Source of the DNA: Arachis hypogaea
Lineage: Eukaryota > Streptophyta > Magnoliopsida > Fabales > Fabaceae
Reading direction: 5' to 3'
Length of the DNA: 64,000 nucleotides
Assembly: GCF_003086295.3 (NCBI RefSeq)
Contig: NC_092045.1
Coordinates: forward strand, 19,637,758 to 19,701,757
Shown here: piece after piece, positions 46,320 through 58,258 of the stretch
How positions within the stretch are numbered: the first letter of the stretch is position 1
Layout: every line of letters starts with the position of its first letter
Translations under genes and position numbers: made by a program
The notes under the pieces: model-generated
The model's database searches: none
What the model was told of the DNA's origin: nothing
What the model saw: only the letters and a program-made list of their open reading frames with translations

Positions 46320-46600
46320 AGCAGGGCCACGCGTACGCGTACTCCACGCGCACGCGTGGATGCCCACAAAGCTCATCGACGCGTATGCGTCATACACGCG
46401 GACGCGCGGATTGAAACACAGCCAGACGACGCGTAAGCGTTAGCTACAAAACTGGCACAACTCTCGGGAAAATGGCTGGGCATTGGATGCAGCGCATCGA
46501 CGCGCACGCGCACACCACGCGCACGCGTGGATGGTGCCTTTTTGAAGAACGACGCGTACGCGCCAAGTGCGCCTACGCGTGGAGGGTCATTCTGCTAAAA
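46320..46600. repeat. CpG-dense ACGCGT motif cluster in LTR
   Basis: The block has a dozen or so copies of ACGCGT/GCGCACGCG-type words (for example CACGCGTACGCGTACTCCACG near 46330 and GACGCGTACGCGCC near 46551), far above the CpG level around it. It is deleted from the right LTR. Confidence 0.8.
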
Positions 46601-48657
46601 GTTTTCTAAGTTAAAAGCTGTAGAATTCACAGATTCAACCCCCAATCTTCCGACGGACATAACTTTCTTATTTTAAAACGTTTTTCGCCCGTTCTTCAAA
46701 CGGCATGGACATCCCGGATCCAATTTCATTTCTAAACAAGTTTGGCACAAAACAGAGATCCAGAGTCCAAGTTATATCCCATCAAAGTATGCCCAAAAAC
46801 CATATTTTCATACAAAACCACAAGGTGCCCTTTTCAAAACAAGCCATTTTCAACCCTTTTTAAAATCAACCAAAACATGCTAGTTTCAACCCTTTTTGAA
46901 ATCAATCAAAATATACCAAAATCAACATCAAGCCTCCTCACCTCATACATTAACACTTTACCATGATTCACAAAACCACCATACAACCATTTTTACCCAT
47001 TTCAAGCAAATGGCTAAATTACAAACATATCAACATGTCATACATCCTTCCTCATCTCAATTTCCAACAATACTATTTCCAATCAACCATCATTATACAT
47101 AACCAATATCATACTCACTATCACGTGGTTTCACCCCCAAATCAACCTTAATCATTCCACAAGCATATATCACAACATACATATCTCTCATGCATTATCA
47201 TACCATCAAGGCATCAATAACCATACTCACATATATGACCACATAATATATATCAACCAAAATCAAACATACTTCATCTATACAATTTCACCCAAAATTA
47301 CCAATTTCCACACTTCAACTCCTCAAACCTCATTATTCAATAACCAACCCAATCATTCATATATTCATTATATGAAATTCATCAATCACTTGTGTCATCA
47401 TACAATGCACACATCAACTTACCTCCCTTACCTCTTTCCGGCCTCCGGCCCAAAATTTACGGCCTCCGGCCCAATTTCACAATTTAAATGCATAAACCAC
47501 AAATTAATACTCATTACCCAATACATCAAATTTTCAATACACCAAGCATACAAGGCCACACAATTCTCAACCTAATCATCAATTCACATTACATACCAAC
47601 TATGCATATTAGCATCAACCATTTACACAATCCAAACTTAATCCTAGGGGCGTCTAGCCTAGGAATTCTCATCACACCACACGGTACTTAAATGAAACTT
47701 AAACCGTACCTCTTGTAGCCAAATCAATTGAGCCTCTTCTTTGGAAGTCTCCACCAACCTTAGTCCCAAGCCTCACCAAAGCTCCTCAAGCAACACCAAT
47801 CTCCCAATTGTGCACCAAAACCACCAAATGCACTAACATAACCAATATCACATTCATACATCAACCTAGGGCTCATAAAGATGATAAATCACAAGGGTTT
47901 GAGAACTTCTTACCTCAGCCCATATGAAGTAGGGATAGAACCCACTTAGAATCCATGTTGGAGTATCCCTAAACACCCAAAATCACAAGATTTCAACACT
48001 AACTTCCCAAAAACGTGTAACAGTGGGGAATTTCGAAAACTGGGCAGAGATGAATGGAATACTCACCACAAAACTTAGATAGAATTGTAGAGGATGAAAA
48101 CAGCGACGCGTGGCCGCAAACGGCTCGTCAATCGGAGCTCCGTAGCTCAAGTTATGGTGATTTGAAGATCAAAGAGAGTTAGGTTTTCTCTCTTCTCTTC
48201 TCTCTTCTTTATTTCAGCGCCCCAACCTCTCTTTTAGGGTAAAATGAGCTGAAATGCTCATAACTAATGTTTATATATGTTGGGTCTTAGGCCCACTTAG
48301 GCCCAATTCACTTATTTTTGTCCGTTGGCCCAATTTTGGACCAAAACCTTTAAGATTAGCGCTCTAAATCGCACTTCAAATATTTCTACCTCCCCTAATC
48401 ATAATTCCTCATTTCTTAATCCTATTTACTCATAATCAATTTTCTCAGCTGTAGTACCAGACAGGTCTCAGCCGGTACTGCCGGTCAAAATTCCACTACG
48501 CGCTTTTACGCAGAAAACTATGTCTTCTGACTCGGAAAAATTCACTGAATCCAGATATCATTTTTAAATCATCAAATTCCAAATGCCAAATCTTTCAACC
48601 ATATTCGCTCCTACTTAACTCATTATTTAATTAATTTCGGTTAGACCGGGTATTACA

Positions 48658-48669
48658 TTCTACCCCCCT
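48658..48669 (-). promoter_or_regulatory. Element D polypurine tract
   Basis: AGGGGGGTAGAA on the minus strand abuts the LTR start TGTAATACCC. Confidence 0.9.
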
Positions 48670-49637
48670 AACAGAAATTTTCGCCCTCGAAAATTCCATC
48701 CATCACTACGAGTACGCGCACGTAGTGTGCCTTTATATCCAACGCATAACAGTTCCAAGGTCTTTTTACTCTGCACGCTTCCGTTGCCGCGCTCTGATTT
48801 CTCCATTCCTGAGGGTCTCGGTCGTTCGTTCAACGCTGACCAACAGCCTCGTTCCTTACTTTTATCGTCTCATCAACTCACACCCTATTAAATCTCAAAT
48901 CATGTCATCAATAATATTGCCATCATCATTAATCATAGCCATTATTCTATATCACTATAATCAATCAAAGATCATTCTCGAAACTATAACCAACACTCTC
49001 TCAAATTATTGGAAAATCTTGACAGTACCTCTCCTAAAAACTGGAGTCTACCACCCGTCACGGGTTTCCTCAAACCAATCTAAGTACCACATCAGCATTT
49101 CAATTTAATGGTTTTCACATTCGTCTTTCAAAACCGATCATTATAAACCTCAATCTAAATCCAAGGTCACCATGACCAAACATCATAGCACTCATCTCTC
49201 GAACACGACAACTTGCACTCAATCATCATCTAAATCCGATTACGCATCGATGATAATTTTCTCATCCGTTTTAGAACCATCAAGGCTCACAGCCACAATT
49301 TAACTTGACCGACAATTCAAATCAACGTTTCCAAATCCATTATTTAGGACCATCCCTTATCTATTTAAATCAAAGGAACTAAAGTCACGGGTTCAATCCA
49401 TCTCACCAAAAATCCAAAAGTCAACCAACTACATAACAAACGCAACGCATCATTCTCAACAGAAAATCATTTACATCACAGGCATTTATCTATTTATATT
49501 AAGGCAAATCCTTACTCGGACCATCCGATTTGCTTCTCAGTCTAATATTAAGCTCGACAGTCCCAATTCTACTGTACATGCGGTATTATAAAATCACACA
49601 CTGCCATTTAGGCCTGATTATTGCAATTACCTCAATC
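48670..49637 (-). other. Residual 3' internal region of element D, no pol domain
   Basis: In ~970 bp between gag and the polypurine tract I see no protease, RT or integrase motif in any minus-strand frame. The GAGGGCGAAAATTTCTGTTAG-type tail next to the tract is the usual 3' end of Tekay/chromovirus pol. Its presence suggests that the rest of pol was deleted. The plus-strand frame 48725-49108 has no known motif. Confidence 0.6.
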
Positions 49638-50720
49638 TTACTGCCGCAATTGGCCCGCATCCTGACTCTCTCCTTGTTGACAATTTCTTGATACATGTCC
49701 TGGTAACCCGCACTTGTAACATACGCCTAACCCCAATCGGCATGGCCTATTTGGGTGATGACTTCCACACCTCTGACAGCTCAGAACATTAGAAGCAGCC
49801 GCTGCCCGTTTTCCCTTACCATTCCTTTGGGACTCCTCACTCGTCGCAAAGTTATTCCGCCTTTGAGGAAAACGTTGTGGGTATCCTCTTCTCTTGACCC
49901 CTTGTTGGGTATTCTTGATTGTGCTCCCTGCGGTGGGACTCCCGACGGTCATTCTTTGCCTCAACATCCTTCCTCACACATTCTCATCAATACGGCTCTT
50001 GTTCACAAGTTCAGAGAAGACCCTAATCTCTATTGGTCCAACAGAGCTCAGGATTTCACTTCGAAGTCCTCCCTCATACTTAATACACTTCCATTCCTCA
50101 AAGTCTCCCGGAGCTCCCTGACACATGCGGGAAAACCTGAATAGCTCCTCAAATTTGTCTGTATACTCAGATACGGACATAGCACCTTGCTTCAGCTGTA
50201 GTAACTCCAATTCCTTGGCTGTTCTGGCAGAATTCGGAAAGTACTTCTTATAGAATTCCACCTGGAAGGCATCCCAAGTGATAGGATCATTCCCCTGTTG
50301 CAGGAGACGTCGAGCCCCTTGCCACCAATGCGATGCTTCCCCCGTGAACAGATAGGTAGCAAATTCAACACGCTGCTCTTCAGGCACCAACTGCGCTTGC
50401 AGTGCTCGCTCCATGGCCTAAAACCAAGTATCAGCTTCAGTCGGATTGGTGGTTCCCTTGAACTTAGGTGGATTAACCTTTAAGAAAGTTGCCAGTGTCA
50501 TCGGGCCCTGAGCTTCCCTTCCGCCATTGCCATTATTGTTTATCTGTTGCCCAAGGGCCTCCGCAGTGGCCTGCATAGCAGCAGCCATATTCTCCAATGC
50601 CGCCATAAGGTTTACCGGGTTATTCGGGTTGATTTCCGGTTCCTGTGTACTAGTACGATCTCTCTCACGTCCCCGACCGGGTCCACGAGGCGCCATCTGG
50701 TTCCTATACACACCAAACAA
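49638..50720 (-). pseudogene. Gag of element D with two zinc knuckles
   Basis: Frame 50720-50418 encodes an Arg/Gly-rich start (MAPRGPGRGRERDR is near the true N-terminus) and the linker to capsid. A stop at a probable Gln codon (about 50415-50417) separates it from the capsid domain (50414-49974) with FATYLFTGEASHWWQGARR, ITWDAFQVEFYKKYFP and the ELLQLKQGAMSVSEYTDKF block. A frameshift near 49970 leads to the nucleocapsid (49967-49638) with a C..C...H..C motif (CQRCGSHHPNRPC) and a standard CCHC knuckle, CYKCGLPGHVSRNC. Only one stop and one shift break it, so it is better preserved than other gags here. Confidence 0.88.
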
Positions 50721-50897
50721 TTGATATCAAGTTGATCAGTCTCAATATCGGAAGTATAGTGCTTCAAAATGCCAAAGGTACACTCATGGACTTCATGCTA
50801 GATGTATTGGTTAGATACCCTAACTAGCACAGGCACAGACTCAGAGTATGCATTGAAGCATAAGCAGTTCTATCCCTCAGGCTCACGAGGACGAACT

Positions 50898-50909
50898 GCT
50901 CTGATACCA
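50898..50909 (-). promoter_or_regulatory. Element D primer-binding site (initiator Met tRNA)
   Basis: TGGTATCAGAGC on the minus strand, three bases from the LTR end. Confidence 0.92.
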
Positions 50910-50912
50910 TAA

Positions 50913-52798
50913 TGTAACACCCTAATATGCAAATCCTTATGCTCGAGTCATAAGTCAATGATATTACGATGGTATGACTCACGGGTGGATTTTTAATATA
51001 TAAATATAGGTAATTTCGAAGGGAATATTAATCGAGAAGCCTGAAAAGAGTAGAAATAAAATCGCGAAGACGTATCACTCACGTTTCGACAACGAAAAGA
51101 TAAGATGTGAAGCCGAAGGCGATATACGGACAAGGCATAAAGGAGATTAAGAGATAGATAACAGATAGATATATATAACATAAGTAAATAGCCACTAGTC
51201 GCGACCCGCAAAGTTTAGGCCGGCTAGGGTACAGTATGAAAGTAGTTGACAACAGTACATCCTAATCTCTCCCAAAGGAAACATAAGAGCCTCTATAGGC
51301 AAGTTCCAAAAGAGTTCAACACATAATATAATCTTTTCAAAACAAAGGTGGAGAGATTCTAAGCAAAACACAAGGTAGAGAAAATAAATATCTTCGCCGT
51401 CTCTCAGACGAACTGCAGCTCACTTCTGAGCACCTGAACCTGTATCTGAAAAACAAGAGATATATACGGAATGAGAACCCCGGGCCCATGGGTTCCCAGT
51501 ACGGTAAAAGTGCCAAATAAATACAATGCACTGCAATAAAAATTCACTAAGCATCCTAAACTCCTTTTCACCAAGTATCCAGCCTAGATTCTCACTAATC
51601 CATAAATAGGCATCTGACGTAAGGGGATACTAAATCTAGTTCATGTTACACATGTTTCCCAACTCGCTGACTCCTCCACGAATCAGACTCAGAATCATAA
51701 GCAAACCATCACCAGTTGTTCTGCCTCAGCAACTCTATATCAATACATCATACCCTCGCCTGGAGCTAGTGAAATCACATCACTGCATCTACCCAGGGGG
51801 CTCAAATTATCTCATTCAAAAATCATCATCATCATGCAATCACATTATCAATTTATCTCATCAAGAATAGTCCCCAACATCCACCGACACCAACATGAGG
51901 GATCTCTCAGTTGTACAAACACAAGCAAAACAGACAAGTAATACAAAAATAAGGTACAAGTAGAACAAGTAGCACGTAATCAGGTAACATAGCATATATG
52001 ATATAGAAATCCAAAACAAATAGGCAAACCCAAACAATTCAAACATATGCAAATGATGTATGCCTACCATATGGCTGATGATATCATCTGTCAGTTATAT
52101 AACCAACCCGACATGTCCTGGTAGCTAACCATTGGACAGAAACACCCCTTGCGGAGCAAGTAGGTTTGAGCTACAACCCCCTTGCTACTACCCGCTCAGC
52201 CCAGAGCCAGTGGAATAACCACTACTGTGGCTACTACCCAGGTGGGTGTTTAAAAGCTCAACCTGGAGCGAGTGGATTCACCACTACTGCCGCTACTACC
52301 CAGGCGTCACAATTTCTTATTAGGTTTTCTCTCTTCTCTTCTCTCTTCTTTATTTCAGTGCCCTAACCTCTCTTTTAGGGTAAAATGAGCTGAAATGCTC
52401 ATAACTAATGTTTATATATGTTGGGTCTTGGGCCCACCTAGGCCCAGTTCACTTATTTTTGTCCGTTGGCCCAATTTTGGACCAAAACCTTTAAGATTAG
52501 CGCTCTAAATCGCACTTCAAATATTTCTACCTCCCCTAATCATAATTCCTCATTTCTTAATCCTATTTACTCATAATCAATTTTCTCAGCTGCAGTACCA
52601 GACAGGTCTCAGCCGGTACTGCCGGTCAAAATTCCACTGCGCGCTTTTACGCAGAAAACTATGTCTTCTGACTCGGAAAAATTCACTGAATCCAGATATC
52701 ATATTTAAATCATCAAATTCCAAATGTCAAATCTTTCAACCATATTCGCTCCTACTTAACTCATTATTTAATTAATTTCGGTTAGACCGGGTATTACA
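50913..52798 (-). repeat. Element D 5' LTR, internally deleted
   Basis: It matches the left LTR from its start to about 45612 and from about 48180 to the end. The junction at about 52312-52322 carries a few bases (around TTTCTTAT) that match neither side well. About 2.56 kb are missing, including most tandem repeats and the ACGCGT cluster. The promoter-like TATATAAAC box (about 52410-52420) is kept. Confidence 0.92.
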
Positions 52799-53616
52799 TG
52801 GCTGACTTTATCGCCGAATACGCCGATAGCCCAGAAGAGCCCATCATGTGGAGCCTATACGTCGGCGGTTCGTCAAACAAAGCCGGAAGCGACGCAGACG
52901 TCATACTAGAAAGTGACCAAGGAAGTCGACTAGAATTATCATTAAAATTCGGGTTCCATGCCTCCAACAACTAAGCAAAATATGAAGCCTTATTGGCTGG
53001 CTTGAAGCTGGCTAAAGAAGTCGGAGCGGAAAAAATAACTGTCTTTAGCAACTCACAAGTAGTAACCTCACAAATGGAAACTATCAGGCCAAAGACCTCA
53101 CTATGAAAAAGTATCTGAAAAAAACTTGGAAGAACTCAAATACTTTAAGGAAACAGGGGATCCAGCACATAACTCAAGAACATAATGCCCGGGCAGACGT
53201 TCTTTCAAAGCTAGCCAGCACCAAGCCGGGTGGGGTAGGGGGAGCAATAGGAGCCTCATCCAAGAGACCCTACAGTTCCCATCAATCTCAAAAGAGGAGG
53301 AGGTGCTAAACATATCTAACCAACACTTAGAGTGGATGACTCCCATAGTCAACTACCTCAAGCTCGAGATCCTCCCCCCAGAAGAGAAGGAAGAAAAAAG
53401 GCTCAAAAAGGAAGCACAAAACTACACGCTGGTCCACAACGTCCTATACAAAAGAGGGATCTCAACACCTCTCTTAAAATGAGTCCCGACCTCCGATACA
53501 AAGGAAGTCTAAGAAGACATCCACAGTGGCATGTGTGGAAATCACCTGGGAGCTTGGGCCCTAGCCAAGAAGGTAATCCAAGTCGGCTTCTTTTGGCCAA
53601 CTTTGCAAAAGGAGGC
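52799..53616 (+). pseudogene. Archaeal-type RNase H and integrase start of element A
   Basis: After D the A reading resumes with the TSD copy TGGCT and DFIAEYAD. The second RNase H follows (YVGGSSNKAGSDADVIL, AKYEALLAGLKLA, VFSNSQVV). The positions that carry the catalytic acids in element E (Asp in YVDG, Glu in the E..TL block, Asp in CDS) read Gly, Lys and Asn here. The zinc-binding N-terminus of integrase (about 53400-53610, HNVLYKRGI and GAWALAKKV) is then cut by element B's LTR at 53617. There are several stops and frame changes. Confidence 0.82.
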
Positions 53617-55265
53617 TGATGAGCAGATAATTTATACGCTTTTTGGCATTGTTTTTAGATAATTTTTAGTAGGATCTAGCTACTTTTAGGGATATTTTTA
53701 TTAGTTTTTATGCAAAATTCACATTTCTGAACTTTACTATGAGTTTGTGCATTTTTCTGTGATTTCAGGTATTTTCTGGCTGAAATTGAGGGACCTGAGC
53801 AAAAATCTGATTCAGGCTGACAAAGAACTGCTAATGCTGTTGGATTTTGACCTCCCTGCACTCGAAATAGATTTTTTAGAGATGCAGAACTCCAAATGGC
53901 GAGCTCTCAACGGCTTTGTAAAGTCGACACTCAGGGCTTTCCAGCAATATATAATGGTTCATACTTTGTTCGAGCTTAGACGATGCAAACTGGCGTTCAA
54001 CGCCAGTTCCATGTTGCATTCTAGAGTAAAACGCCAGAAACACGTCACAAACCAGAGTTAAACGCCAAAAATACGTTACAACTTGGCATTTAACTCCAAG
54101 AGAAGCCTCTGCACGTGTAAAGCTCAAGCTCAGCCCAAGCACACAGCAAAGTGGGCCCCGGAAGTGGATTTCTGCAGTTAGACTTATTTCTGTAAACCCT
54201 AGTAGCTAGTTTAGTATAAATAGTACTTTTTACTATTGTACTAGGTCAGTTTTTGACCAGATCATTTTCCTTATTGATCGAATTCATATCATATTTTGGG
54301 GGCTGGCCATTCGGCCATGCCTGGACCACTATCACTTATGTATTTTCAACGGTGGAATTTCTACACACCATAGATTAAGGGTGTGGAGCTCTGCTGTACC
54401 TCGAGTTTTAATGCAATTACTACTATTTTCTATTCAATTCAGCTTATTCTTATTCTAAGATATTCGTTGCACTTCAACATGATGAATGTGATGATTCGTG
54501 ATACTCATCATCATTCTCACCTATGAACGCGTGACTGACAACCACTTCCGTTCTACCTTAGAACGAGCGAGTATCTCTTGGATTCCTTAATCAAAATCTT
54601 CGTGGTATAAGGTAGAATTATTGGCGGCCATTCTTGAGAATCCGGAAAGTCTAAACCTTGTCTGTGGTATTCCGAGTAGGATTAAGGGATTGAATGACTG
54701 TGACGAGCTTCAAACTCGCGATTGTTGGGCGTAGTGATAGACGCAAAAGAATCAATGGATTCTATTCTGACATGATCGAGAACCGACAGATGATTAGCCG
54801 TTCTGTGACAAGAGCATTTGGACTATTTTCACTAAGAGGATGGGAAGTAGCCATTGACAACAGTGATGCCCTACATACAGCTTGCCATGGAAAGGAGTAA
54901 GAAGGATTGGATGAAAGTAGCAGGAAAGCAGAGATTCAGAAGAAACACAGCATCTCCATACACTTATCTGAAATTCCTACCAATGATTTACATAAGTATC
55001 TCTATCTTATTCTATGTTTTATTTATTATTAATTTCATAACCTTTATAATCATTTGAATCTGCCTAACTGAGATTTACAAGATGACCATAGCTTGCTTCA
55101 TACCAACAATCTCCGTAGGATCGACCCTTACTCACGTAAGGTTTATTACTTGGACGACCCAGTGCACTTGCTGATTAGTTGTGCGAAGTTGTGACAAAGT
55201 GTGATTCACGTTTGAGAGCGCTACCAAGTTTTTGGCGCCATTGTTGATGATCACAATTTCGTGCA
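53617..55265 (+). repeat. Element B 5' LTR (Athila-like Gypsy)
   Basis: It starts TGATGAGCAGATAATTTATA and ends ATTTCGTGCA. TATAAATAG (about 54216-54224) is the TATA box. It pairs in reverse with 58259-59902. Inverted GGCGTT/AACGCC motifs lie at about 53985-54110. The preceding 5 bp GAGGC (53612-53616) would be the target duplication if it recurs beyond the window. Confidence 0.9.
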
Positions 55266-55274
55266 CCAAGTTTT

Positions 55275-55291
55275 TGGCGCCGTTGCCGAGG
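55275..55291 (+). promoter_or_regulatory. Element B primer-binding site
   Basis: TGGCGCCGTTGCCGAGG lies about 10 bp after the LTR end. A near-copy (TGGCGCCATTGTTGATG) occurs within the LTR end at about 55233. Confidence 0.8.
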
Positions 55292-56754
55292 ATTGTTCGA
55301 GTTTGTACAACTGACGGTTCATCTTGTTGCTTAGATTAAGTAATTTGTCTTTTCAAAAATCTTTCAACATTTTTTTTTCATTTATTTTCGTTTTTCCAAA
55401 AAGAAATTGTTGAAAAATCCAAAAAAAATTTTGTAAAATTATAAAAATAAAAAATATTTTTGTGTTTCTTGTTTGAGTATAGTGTAAATTTTTAAGTTTG
55501 GTGTTAATTGCATGTTTTAAAAACTTTTGCATTTTTCGAAAATTCATGCATATGTTCTTCATGATCTTCAAGTTATTCTTGACAAATCTTCTTGTTTGAT
55601 CTTTAAATTTTCTTGATTTGTGTCTTTTGTTGTTTTTCATATGCATTTTTGCATCCATAGTGTTTAAGCATTGAAAATTCCTAAGTTTGGTGTCTTACAT
55701 GTTTTTCTTTTCTTGAAAATTTTCAAAAATTAATCTTGATGTTCATCTTGATCTTCAAAGTGTTCTTGGTGTTCATCTTGACATTCATAGTGTTCTTGCA
55801 TGCATCATGTGTTTTGATTCATAATTTTCATGTTATGAGTCATTTTTGTGTTTTTCTCTCTCATCATTAAACATTAAAAAAAATCTTTCCTTATTTTGCT
55901 CATAATTTTCGAAAATTTGAGTTGACTTAGTCAAAAAATTTTAAAACTTAGCTATTTCTTATAAGTCAAGTCAAATTTTCAATTTTAAAAATCTTATCTT
56001 TACAAAATCTTTTTCAAAAATCAAATCTTTTTCATTTTCTTTTATTTCCGAAAATTTTTAAAAATTTATGTTCAAAATCTTTTTCTTATCTTTATCTCAA
56101 AATTTCGAAAACTTTACTAACAATTAATGTGATTGATTAAAAAATTTGAAGTTTGTTACTTTCTTGTTAAGAAAGGTTAAATCTTTAAATTTTAGAGTCA
56201 TATCTTTTAGTTTCTTATTAGTCAAGTAATCAATTTTAATTTTAAAAAATCAAATCTTTTCCAAAATATCTTTTTCAATCATATATTTTCAAAAGAACTT
56301 TTTCAAATCATATCCTTTTCAAAATTGATTTCAAAAATCTTTTCTAACTTCTTATCTTTTCAAAATTGATTTTCAAATCTTTTTCAACTAACTAATTGAC
56401 TTTTTGTTTGTTTCTTATCTTTTTCAAAACCACCTAACTACTTTCCTCACTCTAATTTTCGAAAATTACCTCCCTCTTTTTCAAAATTCTTTTTTTTAAC
56501 TAATTGTTTCAAATTTTTATTTTTATTTTATTCCTTTTCTTAATTTTCGAATTTTAACTTTAATATTTTTCTTTTATTTTAGTTAATTTTCGAAAATTCT
56601 TATCTCTCATCTCTTTTTATTTATTTATTCATTTACTAACACTCTTCTCTTCATCTTAAAATTCGAACCCTCTCTTCCTCCCTGAGTTCGAATTTTCCTC
56701 TTTTCCTTCTTCCATTCTTTTCTTCTTCTACTAATATAAAAGAATCTCTCTACT
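55292..56754 (+). other. Element B leader, T-rich, non-coding
   Basis: ~1.4 kb between primer site and gag is dominated by TTTTCAAAAATC-like runs with no long frame. TAAGTTTGGTGTT, the motif that abuts the 3' LTR in element C, appears twice (55493-55505 and about 55682-55693). Confidence 0.6.
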
Positions 56755-56802
56755 GTGGTAAAGAGGATCCCTATTATTATTTTTTGTTCCCTTCTTTTTC
56801 AT

Positions 56803-58258
56803 ATGAGCAGGAGCAAGGACAAAAATATTTTTGTTGAAGCAGATCCTGAACCTGAAAGGACTCTGAAGAGGAAACTAAGAGAAGCTAAATTACAACAATC
56901 CAGAGACAACCTTACAGAAATTTTCGAAAAAGAAGAGGAGATGGCAGCCGAAAATAATAATGCAAGGAGGATGCTTGGTGATTATACTACACCTACTTCC
57001 AAATTTGATGGAAGAAGCATCTCAATCCTTGCCATTGGAGCAAACAATTTTGAGCTGAAACCTCAACTAATTGCTCTAATGCAATAGAACTGCAAGTTTC
57101 ATGGACTTCCATCAGAAGATCTCTATCAGTTTTTAACTGAGTTCTTGCAGATCTGTGAGACTGTTAAGACTAATGGAGTAGATCCTGAAGTCTACATGCT
57201 CATGCTTTTCTCTTTTGCTGTAAGAGACAGAGCTAGAACATGGTTGGACTCACAACCTAAAGATAGCCTGGACTCTTGGGATAAGCTGGTCATGGCCTTC
57301 TTGGCTAAGTTCTTTCCTCCTCAAAAGCTGAGCAAACTTAGAGTGGATGTTTAAACCTTCAAACAAAAAGATGGTGAATTCCTCTATGAAGTTTGGAAAA
57401 GATACAAGTAGATGACCAAAAGGTGTCCTTCTGACATGCTTTCAGAGTGGACCATTTTGGATATATTCTATTATGGTCTATCTGAGTTCTCTAAGATGTC
57501 ACTAGACCATTCTGCAGGTGGATCCATTCACCTAAAGAAAACACATGCAGAAGCTCAAGAACTCATTGACATGGTTGCAAATAACCAATTCATGTACACC
57601 TCTAAGAGGAATCTTGTGAGTAATGAGACGCCTCAAAAGAGGGGAGTTCTTGAAATTGATGCTCTGAATGCCATATTGGCTCAGAACAAAATGTTGACTT
57701 AGCAAGTCAACATGATTTCTCAGAGTCTGAATGGATGGCAAAATGCATCCAATAGTACTAAAGAGGCATCTTCTGAAGAAGAAGCTTATGATCTTGAGAA
57801 TCCTGCAATGGCAGAGGTGAATTACATGGGTGAACCCTATGGGAACACCTATAATTCCTCATGGAGAAATCATCCAAATTTCTCATGGAAGGATCAACAA
57901 AAGCCTCAACAAAACTTTAATAATGGTGGAAGAAACAGGCTTAGCAATAGCAAGCCTTTTCCATCATCTTCTCAGCAACAGACAGAGAATTCTGAGCAGA
58001 GTCCCTCTAGCTTAGCAAATATAGTTTCTTATCTGTCTAATAAGGCCACTTTAAGTTTCATGAGTGAAACAAGGTCCTCCATCAGAAATTTGGAGGCACA
58101 AGTGGCCAGCTGAGTAAGAAAATCACTGAAACTCCTCCTAGCACTCTCCCAAGCAATACAGAAGAGAATCCAAAAAGAGAGTGCAAGGCCATTGATATTG
58201 TCAATATGGCCGAATGCACAAAGGAGGAAAATGACATGAATCCTAGTGAGGAAGATGG
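56803..58258 (+). pseudogene. Gag of element B (Athila-like)
   Basis: I place the start at the ATG of MSRSKDKNIF (56803) rather than the upstream hydrophobic frame from 56755. The capsid-like domain includes LYQFLTEFLQICETVK, MLFSFAVRDRARTWLDSQP and FLAKFFPPQKLSKLR. A later LKKTHAEAQELIDMVANNQ block and an Asn/Gln/Ser-rich tail lead to the ETRSSIRNLEAQV coiled region shared with element C. Four in-frame stops (57085, 57352, 57409, 57700) all lie in one otherwise continuous frame at probable Gln codons. A 1-base loss near 58105 shifts the tail. The gene is cut by element C at 58259. Confidence 0.88.

Larger units (their letters stand above)
44212..48657 (-). repeat. Element D 3' LTR, 4.4 kb, full length
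   Basis: On the plus strand it runs from CGTAACACCC (the partner has TGTAACACCC) to GGTATTACA. It contains a tandem-repeat region (45420-45960), an ACGCGT-rich block (46320-46600) and a TATATAAAC box on the minus strand (48269-48279). By eye it differs from the right LTR at roughly 2% of shared positions. Confidence 0.93.
44212..52798 (-). mobile_element. Element D: Tekay-like Gypsy, gag only, asymmetric LTRs
   Basis: LTRs at 44212-48657 (4446 bp) and 50913-52798 (1886 bp) flank only 2.26 kb of internal DNA read on the minus strand. The primer site is TGGTATCAGAGC (50898-50909). The polypurine tract is AGGGGGGTAGAA, beside the left LTR. Gag is present; protease, RT, RNase H and integrase are absent. 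The right LTR lacks ~2.56 kb found in the left one. A TGGCT duplication in element A shows a normal integrase-made insertion, which must have used enzymes from another copy or preceded the pol loss. Confidence 0.93.

Noticed and set aside
48725..49108. 127-codon plus-strand ORF inside element D
   Set aside because: It is antisense to the element, has no known motif, and probably reads the complement of decayed 3' internal sequence.
53747..54061. 104-codon plus-strand ORF in B's LTR
   Set aside because: It lies entirely in LTR sequence across the GGCGTT motifs; no domain is visible and the matching LTR in C does not keep the frame.
56755..56802. Upstream start for B's gag giving a hydrophobic leader
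   Set aside because: The hydrophobic stretch has no counterpart in Gypsy gag proteins; the Met of MSRSKDKN at 56803 fits the family better.
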